Shown: positions 27,314 to 36,065 of the stretch, one piece after another | Layout: the number at the start of each line of letters is the position of its first letter | Position numbering within the stretch: the first letter of the stretch is position 1 | Assembly (NCBI RefSeq): GCF_000379765.1 | Contig: NZ_KB903443.1 | Location: forward strand, 186,001-250,000 | DNA length: 64,000 nucleotides | Origin: Flexithrix dorotheae DSM 6795 | GTDB lineage: Bacteria; Bacteroidota; Bacteroidia; Cytophagales; Flammeovirgaceae | Direction: 5' to 3' | Translations under genes and position numbers: made by a program | The notes under the pieces: model-generated | The model's input: only the letters and a program-made list of their open reading frames with translations | Databases searched by the model: none | Told to the model about the DNA's origin: nothing

Positions 27314-27357
27314 AAGATTGCGGAATCCTTGTCGCCAAACAGATGATCCGCAATCTT
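27314..27357. promoter_or_regulatory. Hairpin in the susC leader, locus 1
   Basis: A perfect 11-bp stem, AAGATTGCGGA / TCCGCAATCTT (27314-27324 and 27347-27357), with a 22-nt loop. The T run follows on the plus strand, so it could stop antisense RNA. On the sense strand it is a stable leader hairpin about 50 nt upstream of susC. Confidence 0.55.
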
Positions 27358-27412
27358 TTTTTGTGGGATAAGTACACTTCCCGGAAATGTACTTTGAATT
27401 AAATTTTACGCA

Positions 27413-27423
27413 CTAGCTACTGT
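27413..27423 (-). promoter_or_regulatory. Shared 11-mer upstream of susC (locus 1)
   Basis: ACAGTAGCTAG on the minus strand, 147 bp upstream of susC, is identical to the 11-mer 133 bp upstream of the second susC (48867-48877). It may be part of a promoter read by the local ECF sigma factor (inference). Confidence 0.4.
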
Positions 27424-27438
27424 TCATTTTGTTTTTGA

Positions 27439-28497
27439 TTATTCATAAATAAATACCTTTTTATTCTCAATTTTATATTTAAGTCTTGAGGAGTAACATA
27501 TCCCTTCTAGCACCTGAATCAAACTCTGATTGGTATACCTTCCGCTAAATTCCCTTATTTTGTGGTCGCTTACAGCGGTTTCAATTTCCACATTATACCA
27601 TCTTTCCAGTTTATTTACTATGATTTCCAGGGTAGCATCTTCAAAAACTATGGTTTTGTCCTTCCAGGCAATCAAATTGGAAACATCTTTTATTTCCGAT
27701 TTGATACTTCTTGTTTCTTTATCGAATGTTAAAACCTGATTCCTGGTAAGAAATGTAGTATTGTCCTTCCATTCTTTCTCATTGGATCTAACGGCTACTT
27801 TTCCACTCGCAACAGCAACCTGTACTTTGTTACTACACTCATAAGAATTTACATTAAAGGAAGTTCCTAAAACGGAAATTTCTAAATCTCCTGATTTAAT
27901 GATAAATGGTTTTTCCAAATTTTTAGCAATATCAAAAAAAGCTTCACCCTCAAATAAGACTTCCCGGGTATTGCTATTAAATTTTTCCGGAAATGTCAGT
28001 TTACTTTCAGAATTTAGCTTAATAATACTACCGTCACTTAGGGTTAAAGACAATTTCTCCCCTTTTGATGTAGCTTTGACTAACATCTTCACATGCTGTG
28101 CTTCTGAAAATTGAGGTGTAATATCAATTGGCCTGTATTTGTAAATGACGATTGATATCCCCACAAAAAAAAGAAAGACTGCCGCATATTTGATGTATCC
28201 TTTCCAAGAACCCATATTAGCAAATGGGTTAGGGTTTTTAATTTTATGCTCTTTATCCGACTTCAGTATATTCTCCAGGATTTCATGGTATCTGTCTGCT
28301 GAGGGCTGAGGAGAATACTCATAATCAATGGATTGAAATATTTCCTTTGCTTTTAGGATAGTCCCTACTTTCTCCGGATTTCTTTCAATCCAACTTTTCC
28401 AAAAGTGATCTTTTTCTGAAGAGCCTTCTTTTAACCAACTCATAAAAAAGTCATCTTTTAGGAAGTCGTCTAAATTATATTGCTCATATTTTTTCAT
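27439..28497 (-). CDS. FecR-type anti-sigma factor (locus 1)
   Basis: A 352-residue protein from the ATG at 28497. The cytoplasmic N-terminus (MKKYEQYNLDDFLKDDFFMSW) precedes a single helix at about 100-120 (YAAVFLFFVGISIVIYKY). A periplasmic FecR domain follows (LTLSDGSIIKLNSESKLTFP, EVLFEGEAFFDIAKN, VLGTSFNVNSY), then a C-terminal DUF4974/STN-like part (IIVNKLERWYNVEIE). It should hold the adjacent sigma factor and release it when the SusC STN domain signals. It lies between the sigma and susC genes. Confidence 0.93.
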   Translation of the reverse strand: MKKYEQYNLDDFLKDDFFMSWLKEGSSEKDHFWKSWIERNPEKVGTILKAKEIFQSIDYEYSPQPSADRYHEILENILKSDKEHKIKNPNPFANMGSWKGYIKYAAVFLFFVGISIVIYKYRPIDITPQFSEAQHVKMLVKATSKGEKLSLTLSDGSIIKLNSESKLTFPEKFNSNTREVLFEGEAFFDIAKNLEKPFIIKSGDLEISVLGTSFNVNSYECSNKVQVAVASGKVAVRSNEKEWKDNTTFLTRNQVLTFDKETRSIKSEIKDVSNLIAWKDKTIVFEDATLEIIVNKLERWYNVEIETAVSDHKIREFSGRYTNQSLIQVLEGICYSSRLKYKIENKKVFIYE

Positions 28498-28629
28498 TTC
28501 TGCAAGTTGGTTATAACTACATAAGACATAAATCCTAAAAACAACCGTAAGCAAATTAATATTTTTTCAAAAAAAAACAGATAAGGCCTCTGAGGACGAA
28601 TGATGAGGGTATTCGCTTATAAAAAATAA

Positions 28630-29304
28630 TTAATAATGAAAGTACAGCAGGATAAAAGTATAAAACAAATTTGGCTTAAAATCTTTCAATTCTTCTTTTA
28701 ACTTATCTATTGCTCTATATAAAAGGTCTCTGGAATACTTCACTTTTGAAAGGTTCATTATTTCCGAAATTTCCTGATAAGTCAGTTTTTCATAAAAGTA
28801 ATATATGATAATCTCTCTTTGCCGGGGGGTAAGACTATTAAATGAAGCTTTCAGGGCCTGTCTAGTATTATCATCAATTTCGCTGTTAATCAATACCATC
28901 TCCTGATTCAAATTAATTTGGAAGTTATAACCATCCAGCAGATTATCACTAAATTTAAATCTATTTTGTCTGGATAAACTCCTGATTATTTTGCTTCTCA
29001 GGGATTTGTAAAGATAATATTTAATGGAAGTCACCTCTGCGAGATTTTGCCTTTTTGCCCTTAAATCGATAAATAACTCCTGAATACAATCTTCTACTAA
29101 TCCGGAATCCTTTGAAAATTGGTGACCATACCTGAAAAGCAAATTAAAATAGTCCTTATAAATGCAAATGAATGCCTCCTCATTACCCTGTTTAAACTTT
29201 CTCCAAATTTCCAAATCAGATGAGTTGGAAAGGGGCTGTGAATTCCCTTGTCCTTGCTTTGAAATTTTATAAGTTTCAAATGACACATTTTTGTTTGTTT
29301 CCAT
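28630..29304 (-). CDS. ECF sigma factor (locus 1)
   Basis: A 224-residue protein from the ATG at 29304; the longer form would need TTG. Region 2 is in FICIYKDYFNLLFRYGHQF...EDCIQELFIDLRAKR, and region 4 in LTPRQREIIIYYFYEKLTYQEISEIM with a recognition helix. It belongs to the ECF group paired with FecR in Bacteroidota. It is the first gene of the locus, 130 bp before fecR, and probably directs transcription of susC onward. Confidence 0.92.
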   Translation of the reverse strand: METNKNVSFETYKISKQGQGNSQPLSNSSDLEIWRKFKQGNEEAFICIYKDYFNLLFRYGHQFSKDSGLVEDCIQELFIDLRAKRQNLAEVTSIKYYLYKSLRSKIIRSLSRQNRFKFSDNLLDGYNFQINLNQEMVLINSEIDDNTRQALKASFNSLTPRQREIIIYYFYEKLTYQEISEIMNLSKVKYSRDLLYRAIDKLKEELKDFKPNLFYTFILLYFHY

Positions 29305-29514
29305 ATTTACCTGCAAAAAGTAAAGGCAATCACCTTAATAATTAATGGTAGGGGATTGATTTAAACTCCCTCAATAATGAAAGTTACCAAAAATTTACAT
29401 GATTGTAAATAAAATATCGATTTAATAGAGTGCCGGGTCAAACTTTCCAGGATGAAAGATACATTACCAAAATATCCCATAAGCATTGCAGAGTTTACGG
29501 CAAAGATATAAGCA

Positions 29515-29544
29515 AAAATCAAAGACGATAAGGCCTTTGATTTT
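29515..29544. terminator. Second of two tandem terminators
   Basis: A perfect 10-bp stem, AAAATCAAAG / CTTTGATTTT (29515-29524 and 29535-29544), with a 10-nt loop. On the minus strand the stem runs into TTTTTGC. It lies downstream of a stronger hairpin at 29589-29626 and upstream of the sigma gene, insulating the two units. Confidence 0.5.
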
Positions 29545-29588
29545 ACCAATGGTTCAATTTGCGGTCCATTTGATCAAATTCTAATTAA

Positions 29589-29626
29589 AAAAGTGGAATC
29601 TGGCATTGATCCCAAATCCCACTTTT
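29589..29626 (-). terminator. Intrinsic terminator of the fibronectin/solenoid gene
   Basis: A 15-bp stem with two G-U-type mismatches (29589-29603 with 29612-29626, minus strand AAAAGTGGGATTTGG / CCAGATTCCACTTTT), an 8-nt loop and TTTTTTAATT tail, 16 bp past the stop codon. Confidence 0.75.
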
Positions 29627-29641
29627 CAACTTGTCTATCTT

Positions 29642-31522
29642 TTAATTGGAAGCGTAGTTTCCCTTTACATTAGCAGGGTTAGTCAAAATAATTTGACCAT
29701 ATCCGGACTCTGCCAGGTTACCCCATATAATGCTGGAATCTCTCAAATAAACAAATCCACCATCTGCTTCGGCCACATTTCCAGGGAAATTTTCATTACC
29801 AATATTACTATCGTTCAAAATATCAATATTACCATGGCCATTTTCTGTTATATTGGCTATCACATTGCTTCCTGATATCCTGATATAGCCAGAACCTTGT
29901 TCGCCTAATTTTGCCCCTTTATCGGTGAGAATCAAAAAACTGCTATAACCATGATGAATCGAACTATTTTCAATAATAATATTTCCCGTGGATTGCTCCC
30001 CTATATTATTCCCAGAAACCTGGCTATTTTCAATGGTAAGATCTCCATCATCCTGTTCGCTAATATCACCCAAAATATCACTCTCGTAAAGCACATTGAT
30101 ATCTCCTTTATTCTTTTCGCCTATATGTGCGACAACCTTACTGTTTTCAATCCTGATATTTCCCAGCCCATCTTCATTTACCACATATGTGGACGAAGTA
30201 ATTATACCAGGAAATTCCTCTCCGATTTCGCTGTTATTTATTATACTAATGTCACCCGTTCCAAACTCCTCTAAATTACCCTGTAACTGGCTTCCATCAA
30301 TAACAATAGACCCAGCTTCAAGTTCTATAATATTTCCCTTTATATAAGATTGGGAACCTTCCAAGTCCGAATCCCTAAATATTTCAATATTACCTTCTCC
30401 ATGTTGGGTTACATTTCCGGTAATATTACAGTTTATCAACCGAAGTGTTCCATTAGCTACAGACAGGTTTCCATAAATGGTCACATTTGTCAATTCACAA
30501 CCCTCTATAAAAGCAAAGCTTTGGCTATGTATAGAACCACTTTCCAGACAGGTGTTTAAAAATGTAGTGGCATTTACAATTTGAGAAAACGAAGACTGTA
30601 CGCTACCTTTTTCGGCAAATAACCTGTAATAGTACAATGTTTCCTCCTCCAGGTTGGAATCGGTAAAAGTCATGTTGTGAGAACCAACTGTTCCTGCCCT
30701 TTGCCATGAGTTACCATCCAAACTTCGCTCAATTATTATCATTATATCTTCTTCAGTATTGTAGTCCCAGTTCAATTTAACTTTGGAAGGGCCTAACCCT
30801 TCGGCACTTACATTAATTGGGGTTCCTATATTGGTGGTTCCCTCTGCCACATTGGAAGGATTGGATTTGAGTAAAATTTTATTTTCAAAAGCATATGCAA
30901 AAACCCGGTAATAATACTTGGTGGCAGCTTTTAATCCATGGTCCTGATATGAAGTGATATTGGTTCTCACCCTTTTAATTTCCTTCCAGGAGTTGCCATC
31001 AGGGCTCCTTTCTATGATAAACCCAGTTTCATTAAATGAATTATCCTGCCAGCTAAGGTCCATTTTATCGGATGATGAAGGTACCGAATTATCTACCAGA
31101 TTTGATGGAGCATTAGGTTTTCTTGATTTTGGAAATAAAAAAGCAGTTCTGGAATAAATAGCATTGGCATCTGAGTCAAGTATTTTTATTCTGTAGAAAA
31201 AAATAGAATCTCCCTGAATTTCAGTATCCTTGAATGAAGTGGCATTTTTATTCAATTGGGCTATTTCCGACCAGGAAGTACTATCTCCCAAACTCCGTTC
31301 TACTATAAGTTCCTGTCCACTTTTCAATTCCCTTTGCCAGTTTAGTTCTACAGCTAATTTGTCATCTTTTCCCTCTTGAGGAAGAATGGTTTTAGCCTCC
31401 AGACCGAATGATAAAGCTGGTATTTTGGTTTTATGATCTGGAAGAATCTCTTCTTCTGGCTCACAAGCTACCATTAAACAAAGAGCGAATAAAATCAAGA
31501 TGATAATTTGATTAGTTTTCAT
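29642..31522 (-). CDS. Surface lipoprotein with fibronectin III domains and a C-terminal solenoid
   Basis: A 626-residue lipoprotein (SPII ...ALCLMVAC, followed by acidic EPEEEILPD). Three fibronectin-III-like domains follow (~50-125, 135-230, 235-320), seen in the repeated IERSPDGNSWKEI...YYYRVFA pattern. From about 330 to the end there are about a dozen repeats of roughly 20 residues with the form G-N-I-x-E-x-G-x-G-x-I-x-I-x-x-S-x-I, predicted to stack as a beta-solenoid. It has no catalytic motif. An adhesin or surface-binding role is likely. It stands alone behind two terminators. Confidence 0.75.
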   Translation of the reverse strand: MKTNQIIILILFALCLMVACEPEEEILPDHKTKIPALSFGLEAKTILPQEGKDDKLAVELNWQRELKSGQELIVERSLGDSTSWSEIAQLNKNATSFKDTEIQGDSIFFYRIKILDSDANAIYSRTAFLFPKSRKPNAPSNLVDNSVPSSSDKMDLSWQDNSFNETGFIIERSPDGNSWKEIKRVRTNITSYQDHGLKAATKYYYRVFAYAFENKILLKSNPSNVAEGTTNIGTPINVSAEGLGPSKVKLNWDYNTEEDIMIIIERSLDGNSWQRAGTVGSHNMTFTDSNLEEETLYYYRLFAEKGSVQSSFSQIVNATTFLNTCLESGSIHSQSFAFIEGCELTNVTIYGNLSVANGTLRLINCNITGNVTQHGEGNIEIFRDSDLEGSQSYIKGNIIELEAGSIVIDGSQLQGNLEEFGTGDISIINNSEIGEEFPGIITSSTYVVNEDGLGNIRIENSKVVAHIGEKNKGDINVLYESDILGDISEQDDGDLTIENSQVSGNNIGEQSTGNIIIENSSIHHGYSSFLILTDKGAKLGEQGSGYIRISGSNVIANITENGHGNIDILNDSNIGNENFPGNVAEADGGFVYLRDSSIIWGNLAESGYGQIILTNPANVKGNYASN

Positions 31523-31560
31523 GTTTTAAATAGGTTTGGTTAAAAAATATTTATTAGATA

Positions 31561-31607
31561 AAAGGCATGATCATTCCAGTTAGCATGTTGGTGTGACATG
31601 CCCTTTT
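31561..31607. terminator. Bidirectional terminator-like hairpin
   Basis: AAAGGCATG at 31561-31569 pairs with CATGCCCTTT at 31597-31606 (one bulge), with T runs on both sides. It lies downstream of the methyltransferase gene on the minus strand. Confidence 0.5.
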
Positions 31608-31688
31608 TGTTACTGTTTCTGCTGTTCCAATTAACGTACGGCTTGTTTTTAAGTGGAGAATTCTTTATTGATTTAAAGTTATTTCATC

Positions 31689-32417
31689 TTATTTTGGCTT
31701 TGAAACCACCATCAAATCACTCTCCATCATGAAGGTTTTATAGGCTATTCTTATTTCAAATCCCACTTCTTTTGCAACTTCACAAAATTCCTTATGGGAA
31801 TGAGTCCAGAATGTTCCGTTTTTTTGCTTTTCACGAATTTTCAGGTTTTGCCTGATCATATCTCTTCCTTCATTTAAGACCTCAATGGTTTGGAAAAAGC
31901 TATAATTTTGTAAAAGATATTTACTTATGGCCAGTTGCCAGCCTACTACACTAATTGTCCTGCCATGATTTACTAATACAGCCTGAGCTTCCGGTTTTAG
32001 CCAATCATAAATCTGTTTCATGATTTGTTTTGGTTGAGAAAAAGCATAAAGGGCGTGAACGCTTATCAATCCCGCTACAGAATTAGGTTCCGATTCAAAT
32101 TGCTCTACACATTCATTTATGATTAAATGATTTTTCAAGCCAATTCTATCCCTTTTTAATTTTGCTTCTGTATTCATATCCCCATCCTTATCTATATGAT
32201 AAATATTAGCTTTGGGAAATTTTACAGCCAGTGGAATGGAGAAATTTCCCGTACCGGCACCCAGGTCAAGTATAGTTTCATTTTCGGAAATCGTCCAATG
32301 ATTGGTATGATCCAATACTGCTTTCTTAAGTTTCAGATAATACGGATGATACATCATAAGCATATCATATTGCTGAGAATAATTTTTATAGCTTACCTGC
32401 TTTTTTTCAGCAATCAT
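31689..32417 (-). CDS. Class I SAM-dependent methyltransferase
   Basis: A 242-residue cytoplasmic protein. The SAM-binding motif I is ILDLGAGTGNFSIPLA (~49-64), with the acidic residue after strand 2 in IYHIDKDGDMN and a motif IV region in LISVHALYAFSQP. The arrangement fits methyltransferase families 11/25. Substrate is unknown. The C-terminal helical part (MMESDLMVVSKPK at the end) is typical. No operon partner; the next gene is 150 bp away. Confidence 0.88.
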   Translation of the reverse strand: MIAEKKQVSYKNYSQQYDMLMMYHPYYLKLKKAVLDHTNHWTISENETILDLGAGTGNFSIPLAVKFPKANIYHIDKDGDMNTEAKLKRDRIGLKNHLIINECVEQFESEPNSVAGLISVHALYAFSQPKQIMKQIYDWLKPEAQAVLVNHGRTISVVGWQLAISKYLLQNYSFFQTIEVLNEGRDMIRQNLKIREKQKNGTFWTHSHKEFCEVAKEVGFEIRIAYKTFMMESDLMVVSKPK

Positions 32418-32572
32418 TATTTCTTAATTTTTGATGAATGTAATTAATAGTTATCGATAGTTTTAGGCTACATGGGGAGCTTTGTTACTCAGCACATCTT
32501 TGACCATTTTCCCATGTGTAGGAGGCATTCCCTATTTCAATGTGGTCACCATTTAAAAGGACGCCTAAGCGA

Positions 32573-33079
32573 TTATTTTCTAAGGGTAATATTCCCGCTC
32601 CAAATATGATCAGTCTGTTGTGTTTCATTTTTCACATAACTATCCGTAGTTAGTGTTCCTGTAGCTCCTTCAAACTGACCTGTTCCTCCAATAATTGTAA
32701 AGGTATCCTGAAACTCAAGGTCATAATCAGGATGGTCACTCGGCTTTACCTGACCACTTCCCTGAAAAAATATTGTCTCCCCCGTTTCAGAAACAAAGCT
32801 TCCTTCTCCATTAATATATTCGAATGTATTGATATCAACACAGAAAGATATTTTTGTTGTGAAATTTCCAAGCCCTGTGGCTGAACCTTCTCCTTCCTGA
32901 ATATTTAAATAATTTTTTGACCCGGAACAAGGAGCTCCATCCTCTACAAACCCTTTTAAAACGGTAAAAAAATTAGCTTCAAATTCCATAGTTTCTAAAG
33001 CTGGGTCGCAATTAGTGCAACTAAATGCCAATACTGAAATGACACTTATTATGATTAGGCTATTTTTAAATTGTTTCAT
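32573..33079 (-). CDS. Hypothetical small lipoprotein, AOC-barrel-like
   Basis: A 168-residue lipoprotein (SPII ...ISVLAFSC). Beta-rich, with YINGEGSFVSETGETIFFQG and FTIIGGTGQFEGATGTL near the C-terminus. The GGTGxFEGATG motif recurs in small barrel proteins related to allene-oxide-cyclase-like or dirigent folds. No enzymatic residues can be assigned. Its upstream region holds a perfect 25-bp palindrome and three copies of TGCAACAT, so it is probably tightly regulated. Confidence 0.65.
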   Translation of the reverse strand: MKQFKNSLIIISVISVLAFSCTNCDPALETMEFEANFFTVLKGFVEDGAPCSGSKNYLNIQEGEGSATGLGNFTTKISFCVDINTFEYINGEGSFVSETGETIFFQGSGQVKPSDHPDYDLEFQDTFTIIGGTGQFEGATGTLTTDSYVKNETQQTDHIWSGNITLRK

Positions 33080-33177
33080 TTTTTTTGAGATTAAATGATA
33101 TAAATAAATTTTTCACAAGAATCTCTTAAAAAGAAGGTGGCCACTATTCCTTGAAAGGTTTATACAAATATGCGGGG

Positions 33178-33202
33178 AATTTCAGTATAATATACTGAAA
33201 TT
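33178..33202. promoter_or_regulatory. Perfect 25-bp palindrome (operator candidate)
   Basis: AATTTCAGTATA at 33178-33189 is mirrored by TATACTGAAATT at 33191-33202 around one central A. The one-base spacer suits a dimeric protein site better than an RNA hairpin. It lies about 100 bp upstream of the small lipoprotein gene. Confidence 0.6.
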
Positions 33203-33261
33203 ATGTTGCAAATAACTGTAATTTTTTGACTATAAATGTTGCAACCTGAACTTATGTTGCA
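33203..33261. repeat. Three ATGTTGCA repeats next to the palindrome
   Basis: ATGTTGCA occurs at 33203-33210, 33236-33243 and 33254-33261. The first and third share the longer form TTATGTTGCA. The same 8-mer forms half of the duplicated operator at 15228-15281, so one regulator could read both. Confidence 0.45.
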
Positions 33262-33304
33262 GAATTTAATATTTGAGTGGAAAAAAAGATTAATTTTAAA
33301 AAGA

Positions 33305-35269
33305 TTAGTCAGCCCATGGATGATGCGCTAAAGGAAGGTTCATTTTTTTTAGCAGGTTAACAAACCTGGGGTCCTCCCTCAAAAAATCGAAAATTGGGTC
33401 TATCCCAATATAAGGCATATTCGGATCATGAGCTATAAAAGCTTTTTCCAAATAAAATAAAGCTTTTTCGATATTTCCAGCCCTGGTATAAAGCGTAGCA
33501 ATCTGCCAGGGTGTAACATAGGTAGTTTCGGACCGGAGGATGAGTTCCTCTGCCAGACTTTCCAAAGCCCCTGTATAACCATTTTCCTGCTCTCCTCTGA
33601 GCAATGCTTCAATTGCCTTCTCATCTTCTTTTGCAGCATAGGAGGTCTTCCAAATTTCAAGCGCCTCAGGATACATTCCCTTCATATGATAAGCTGTTCT
33701 AAGGGTAGATAAGGCAACCGGATCAGTTGGTGCTGTTTGTAAGGTTTTCCCCAATTGATCAATAGCCTTATCGAATTCTCTGGTATGCATCAAAGTCATC
33801 CCATCCAGAGCCTGGAATAAAGGATTAAATGGATCCAAATCCAGTGCTGTTTTTGATTGTTCAACTGCTTCCTCTGGTTTATGAAGAATATTCAAAACAT
33901 GAGATAAATAAGCCCTTGCCGCAGAAAAACTAGGATTTATCGCAATGGTTTTCTTTAATTCAATTTCAGCTTCCTGATAATTCCATTTCTGCCAACAGTT
34001 TAAAACACCCATTACATAGTGAATTTCTGCCGGAGGGTTTTCAATTTCCTGGGCTCTAACCTTTAGCTCCTCTATTTTCATATGCGCTCCACCTTCAAAA
34101 TAAGAGGTAAGTCCTTGTTGCATCCTGCCTCCCCACACATAGCATTTCCCTGCATAGGCCAAAGAATAATCAGGCTCTATTTCCAGGGCCAAATCAAAAT
34201 AGTTCATGGCCGTATTCAAATCCTTTTCTGTCAGTTTTTCCCAATGATACATCCCTTTGAGGTAGGCTTTATAAGCATCAGGGTTAATGGTTTTTGCATT
34301 GGCCAGATTATTATTCTCCTCCTCTGTAAGGCTAACATGGATCTCGTTGGTAATGCTTTTCACTATCTCACTTTGCAAAATCATTATTTTTCCAAAATCC
34401 TGATCAAAAACTTTTGACCATAATTGCATCTCCTCCGGGAAGTTGCCAATTAACTGAAGTTGAATTTTCACCTGGTCCTCATTTCCAACAACTGAACCTT
34501 CCAAAATGGTATTTACCTTTAATTCTTCCGCAATTTCTGTCAAAGTTTTTTTTTGGTTTTTGTATTGGGAAGTTGAAGTTCTCGAAATTACCCTTAGTCC
34601 GGAAACCTGCCCTAAGGAATTGATTAAAGAGGTATGCATACCATTGACAAAATAATCCTGCTCGGGATCATTGGTGAAATTTTTTAGTGGGAGGACTGCA
34701 ATGGAGTTTTGTGCTTTATCCTTATAATTCAGAAAATACTTAATGCTCCAAAAGATAAAAACAATAACCAGAAGCAATAGCAATAGATTCCATATTGTTA
34801 TTTTAGGTTTTTTAAGCTTATTTCCAGTTTGTTTTTCCGATGCTTCAAATGAGGTCTTGTTTGAACTAAAACTAACATTTTGTCTCAAATCAGATTCATC
34901 AGAAGTAGCTGCAATTCTTTCTTTTACCGGATTGTTTACTTCTCCTGGAGGATGCCCGTATTTTTTATTAAAACATTTATGAAAGTAGGTGGAACTATTA
35001 AACCCCACCAAATAAGCTATTTCGGAAGTTGTAGCTACATTTTCTTTTAACATTTTCATAGCTTCCTCCAACCTCACATCTCTTATAAACTGACTTATAG
35101 ATTTTCCTTCAATTCCTTTGAGCTTTCTGTGCAGATTCGATCTGCTCATACCCACTTCCCCGGCTAACTCTTCCACCCCAAATTGCTCATTTGCCAAATT
35201 TGCCAAAACAGTTTCCTTTAGTTTTTGTAAAAGAATTTTGTTTTGATTTAAACCATTAGAAGATTTCAT
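33305..35269 (-). CDS. Membrane-anchored AraC-type regulator with TolB-like and TPR domains
   Basis: A 654-residue protein. The N-terminal AraC helix-turn-helix (~15-115: FGVEELAGEVGMSRSNLHRKLKG and EIAYLVGFNSSTYFHKCFNKKYG) is cytoplasmic. One transmembrane helix at ~153-175 (LLLLLLVIVFIFWSIKYFL) follows. Then comes a TolB-N/FlgO-like domain (~185-320, SIAVLPLKNFTNDPEQDYFVNG) and several TPRs to the end, apparently periplasmic. This reads as a one-component regulator that senses outside the membrane. The signal and targets are unknown; the small lipoprotein gene lies just downstream. Confidence 0.87.
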   Translation of the reverse strand: MKSSNGLNQNKILLQKLKETVLANLANEQFGVEELAGEVGMSRSNLHRKLKGIEGKSISQFIRDVRLEEAMKMLKENVATTSEIAYLVGFNSSTYFHKCFNKKYGHPPGEVNNPVKERIAATSDESDLRQNVSFSSNKTSFEASEKQTGNKLKKPKITIWNLLLLLLVIVFIFWSIKYFLNYKDKAQNSIAVLPLKNFTNDPEQDYFVNGMHTSLINSLGQVSGLRVISRTSTSQYKNQKKTLTEIAEELKVNTILEGSVVGNEDQVKIQLQLIGNFPEEMQLWSKVFDQDFGKIMILQSEIVKSITNEIHVSLTEEENNNLANAKTINPDAYKAYLKGMYHWEKLTEKDLNTAMNYFDLALEIEPDYSLAYAGKCYVWGGRMQQGLTSYFEGGAHMKIEELKVRAQEIENPPAEIHYVMGVLNCWQKWNYQEAEIELKKTIAINPSFSAARAYLSHVLNILHKPEEAVEQSKTALDLDPFNPLFQALDGMTLMHTREFDKAIDQLGKTLQTAPTDPVALSTLRTAYHMKGMYPEALEIWKTSYAAKEDEKAIEALLRGEQENGYTGALESLAEELILRSETTYVTPWQIATLYTRAGNIEKALFYLEKAFIAHDPNMPYIGIDPIFDFLREDPRFVNLLKKMNLPLAHHPWAD

Positions 35270-35601
35270 TTGAAGGGGAAAATTAAAATTGATTTTACCT
35301 ATACAAATTAATCATTAAACCTTAAAGTATCAACCACAAAAGGTTGCGAACCAGGGATTTGAAATTTGGGTAATCAATGTTGTTTCTTCCAGGTGAAATA
35401 ATGGGTAGATTATGACTTAAGTATACCGGCAAAATAAAAAATTGATTCCTGGCGATTTGGCAATTTGTGTAGGTATTCGGGAAAGTCCATTACTGATTTC
35501 CCGAACAAAAAAATACATGTGAACAGCAAGCACAATCCCAATGCATAATAATGCAATTTCAATTTCCCCGCAATTCAGGCTATACAAGGCATTTCCCAAA
35601 A
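35270..35601. other. Gene-free stretch
   Basis: A 60-codon frame at 35417-35599 on the minus strand has no signal, motif or plausible start context and I reject it. Nothing else is visible. Confidence 0.4.
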
Positions 35602-35949
35602 TTAAGCAATCGCAGATTTCCTATGCTCCACACCCCAGTCAACCATGGCATCAAGTACTTTCAGAATATCCTTGCCAGATGCTGTTAGTGAATATTCTAT
35701 GCGAACAGGTGTAGTATCATAAACCTTCCTAATGACTACTCCATTTAGCTCTAATTCCTTTAATTCTTTGGATAACATTCGCGGAGTGATGTTTTCAATA
35801 TTTCCCTGAATTTCTTTGTACCTTTTTTTACCATAAAGCAAAGAGGCAATTATGGGCAACTTCCATTTCCCACTTAAAACATTTAAGGTATCATTGATTG
35901 CCAATACAAATTGTCTCGGGCATTGTTTTATTTCTGATAAATCCTTCAT
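35602..35949 (-). CDS. HxlR family transcriptional regulator
   Basis: A 115-residue protein from the ATG at 35949 (a longer version needs TTG). It has the family order CPRQFVLAINDTLNVLSGKWKLPIIASLLYGKKRYKEI, ITPRMLSKELKELE and a wing with VRIEYSLTASG. The conserved Cys near the N-terminus is the thiol used by several HxlR members to sense reactive electrophiles or oxidants. It is divergent from the QorB-like gene, with two palindromes in between that suit autoregulation and control of the neighbours. Confidence 0.92.
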   Translation of the reverse strand: MKDLSEIKQCPRQFVLAINDTLNVLSGKWKLPIIASLLYGKKRYKEIQGNIENITPRMLSKELKELELNGVVIRKVYDTTPVRIEYSLTASGKDILKVLDAMVDWGVEHRKSAIA

Positions 35950-35971
35950 AATGTGCAATTTAAAAAGTAGA

Positions 35972-36020
35972 TATACTAAAGTATAGTAATATTAATTTAC
36001 AACCAGGTATACTTTGTATA
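35972..36020. promoter_or_regulatory. Paired TATAC palindromes, likely HxlR operators
   Basis: TATACTAAAGTATA (35972-35985) and TATACTTTGTATA (36008-36020) are both TATAC-N-GTATA dyads with 3-4 bp spacers, centred about 36 bp apart in the divergent promoter region of hxlR and the QorB-like gene. That HxlR binds them is inference. Confidence 0.6.
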
Positions 36021-36065
36021 GCAAATCTAGTAATTTCGTCCTATTATTAATAAAACCCATAAAAA

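Noticed and set aside
29361-29549. 62-codon open frame on the minus strand upstream of the sigma gene
   Set aside because: It runs through a terminator hairpin and has no family features.
29642-30560. Regularly spaced DNA repeats suspected of being a CRISPR-like array
   Set aside because: They are in-frame coding repeats of the solenoid lipoprotein, with variable third bases and no spacers.
35417-35599. 60-codon open frame after the HxlR gene
   Set aside because: Weak start context, no motif, and it lies in an ordinary AT-rich intergenic stretch.
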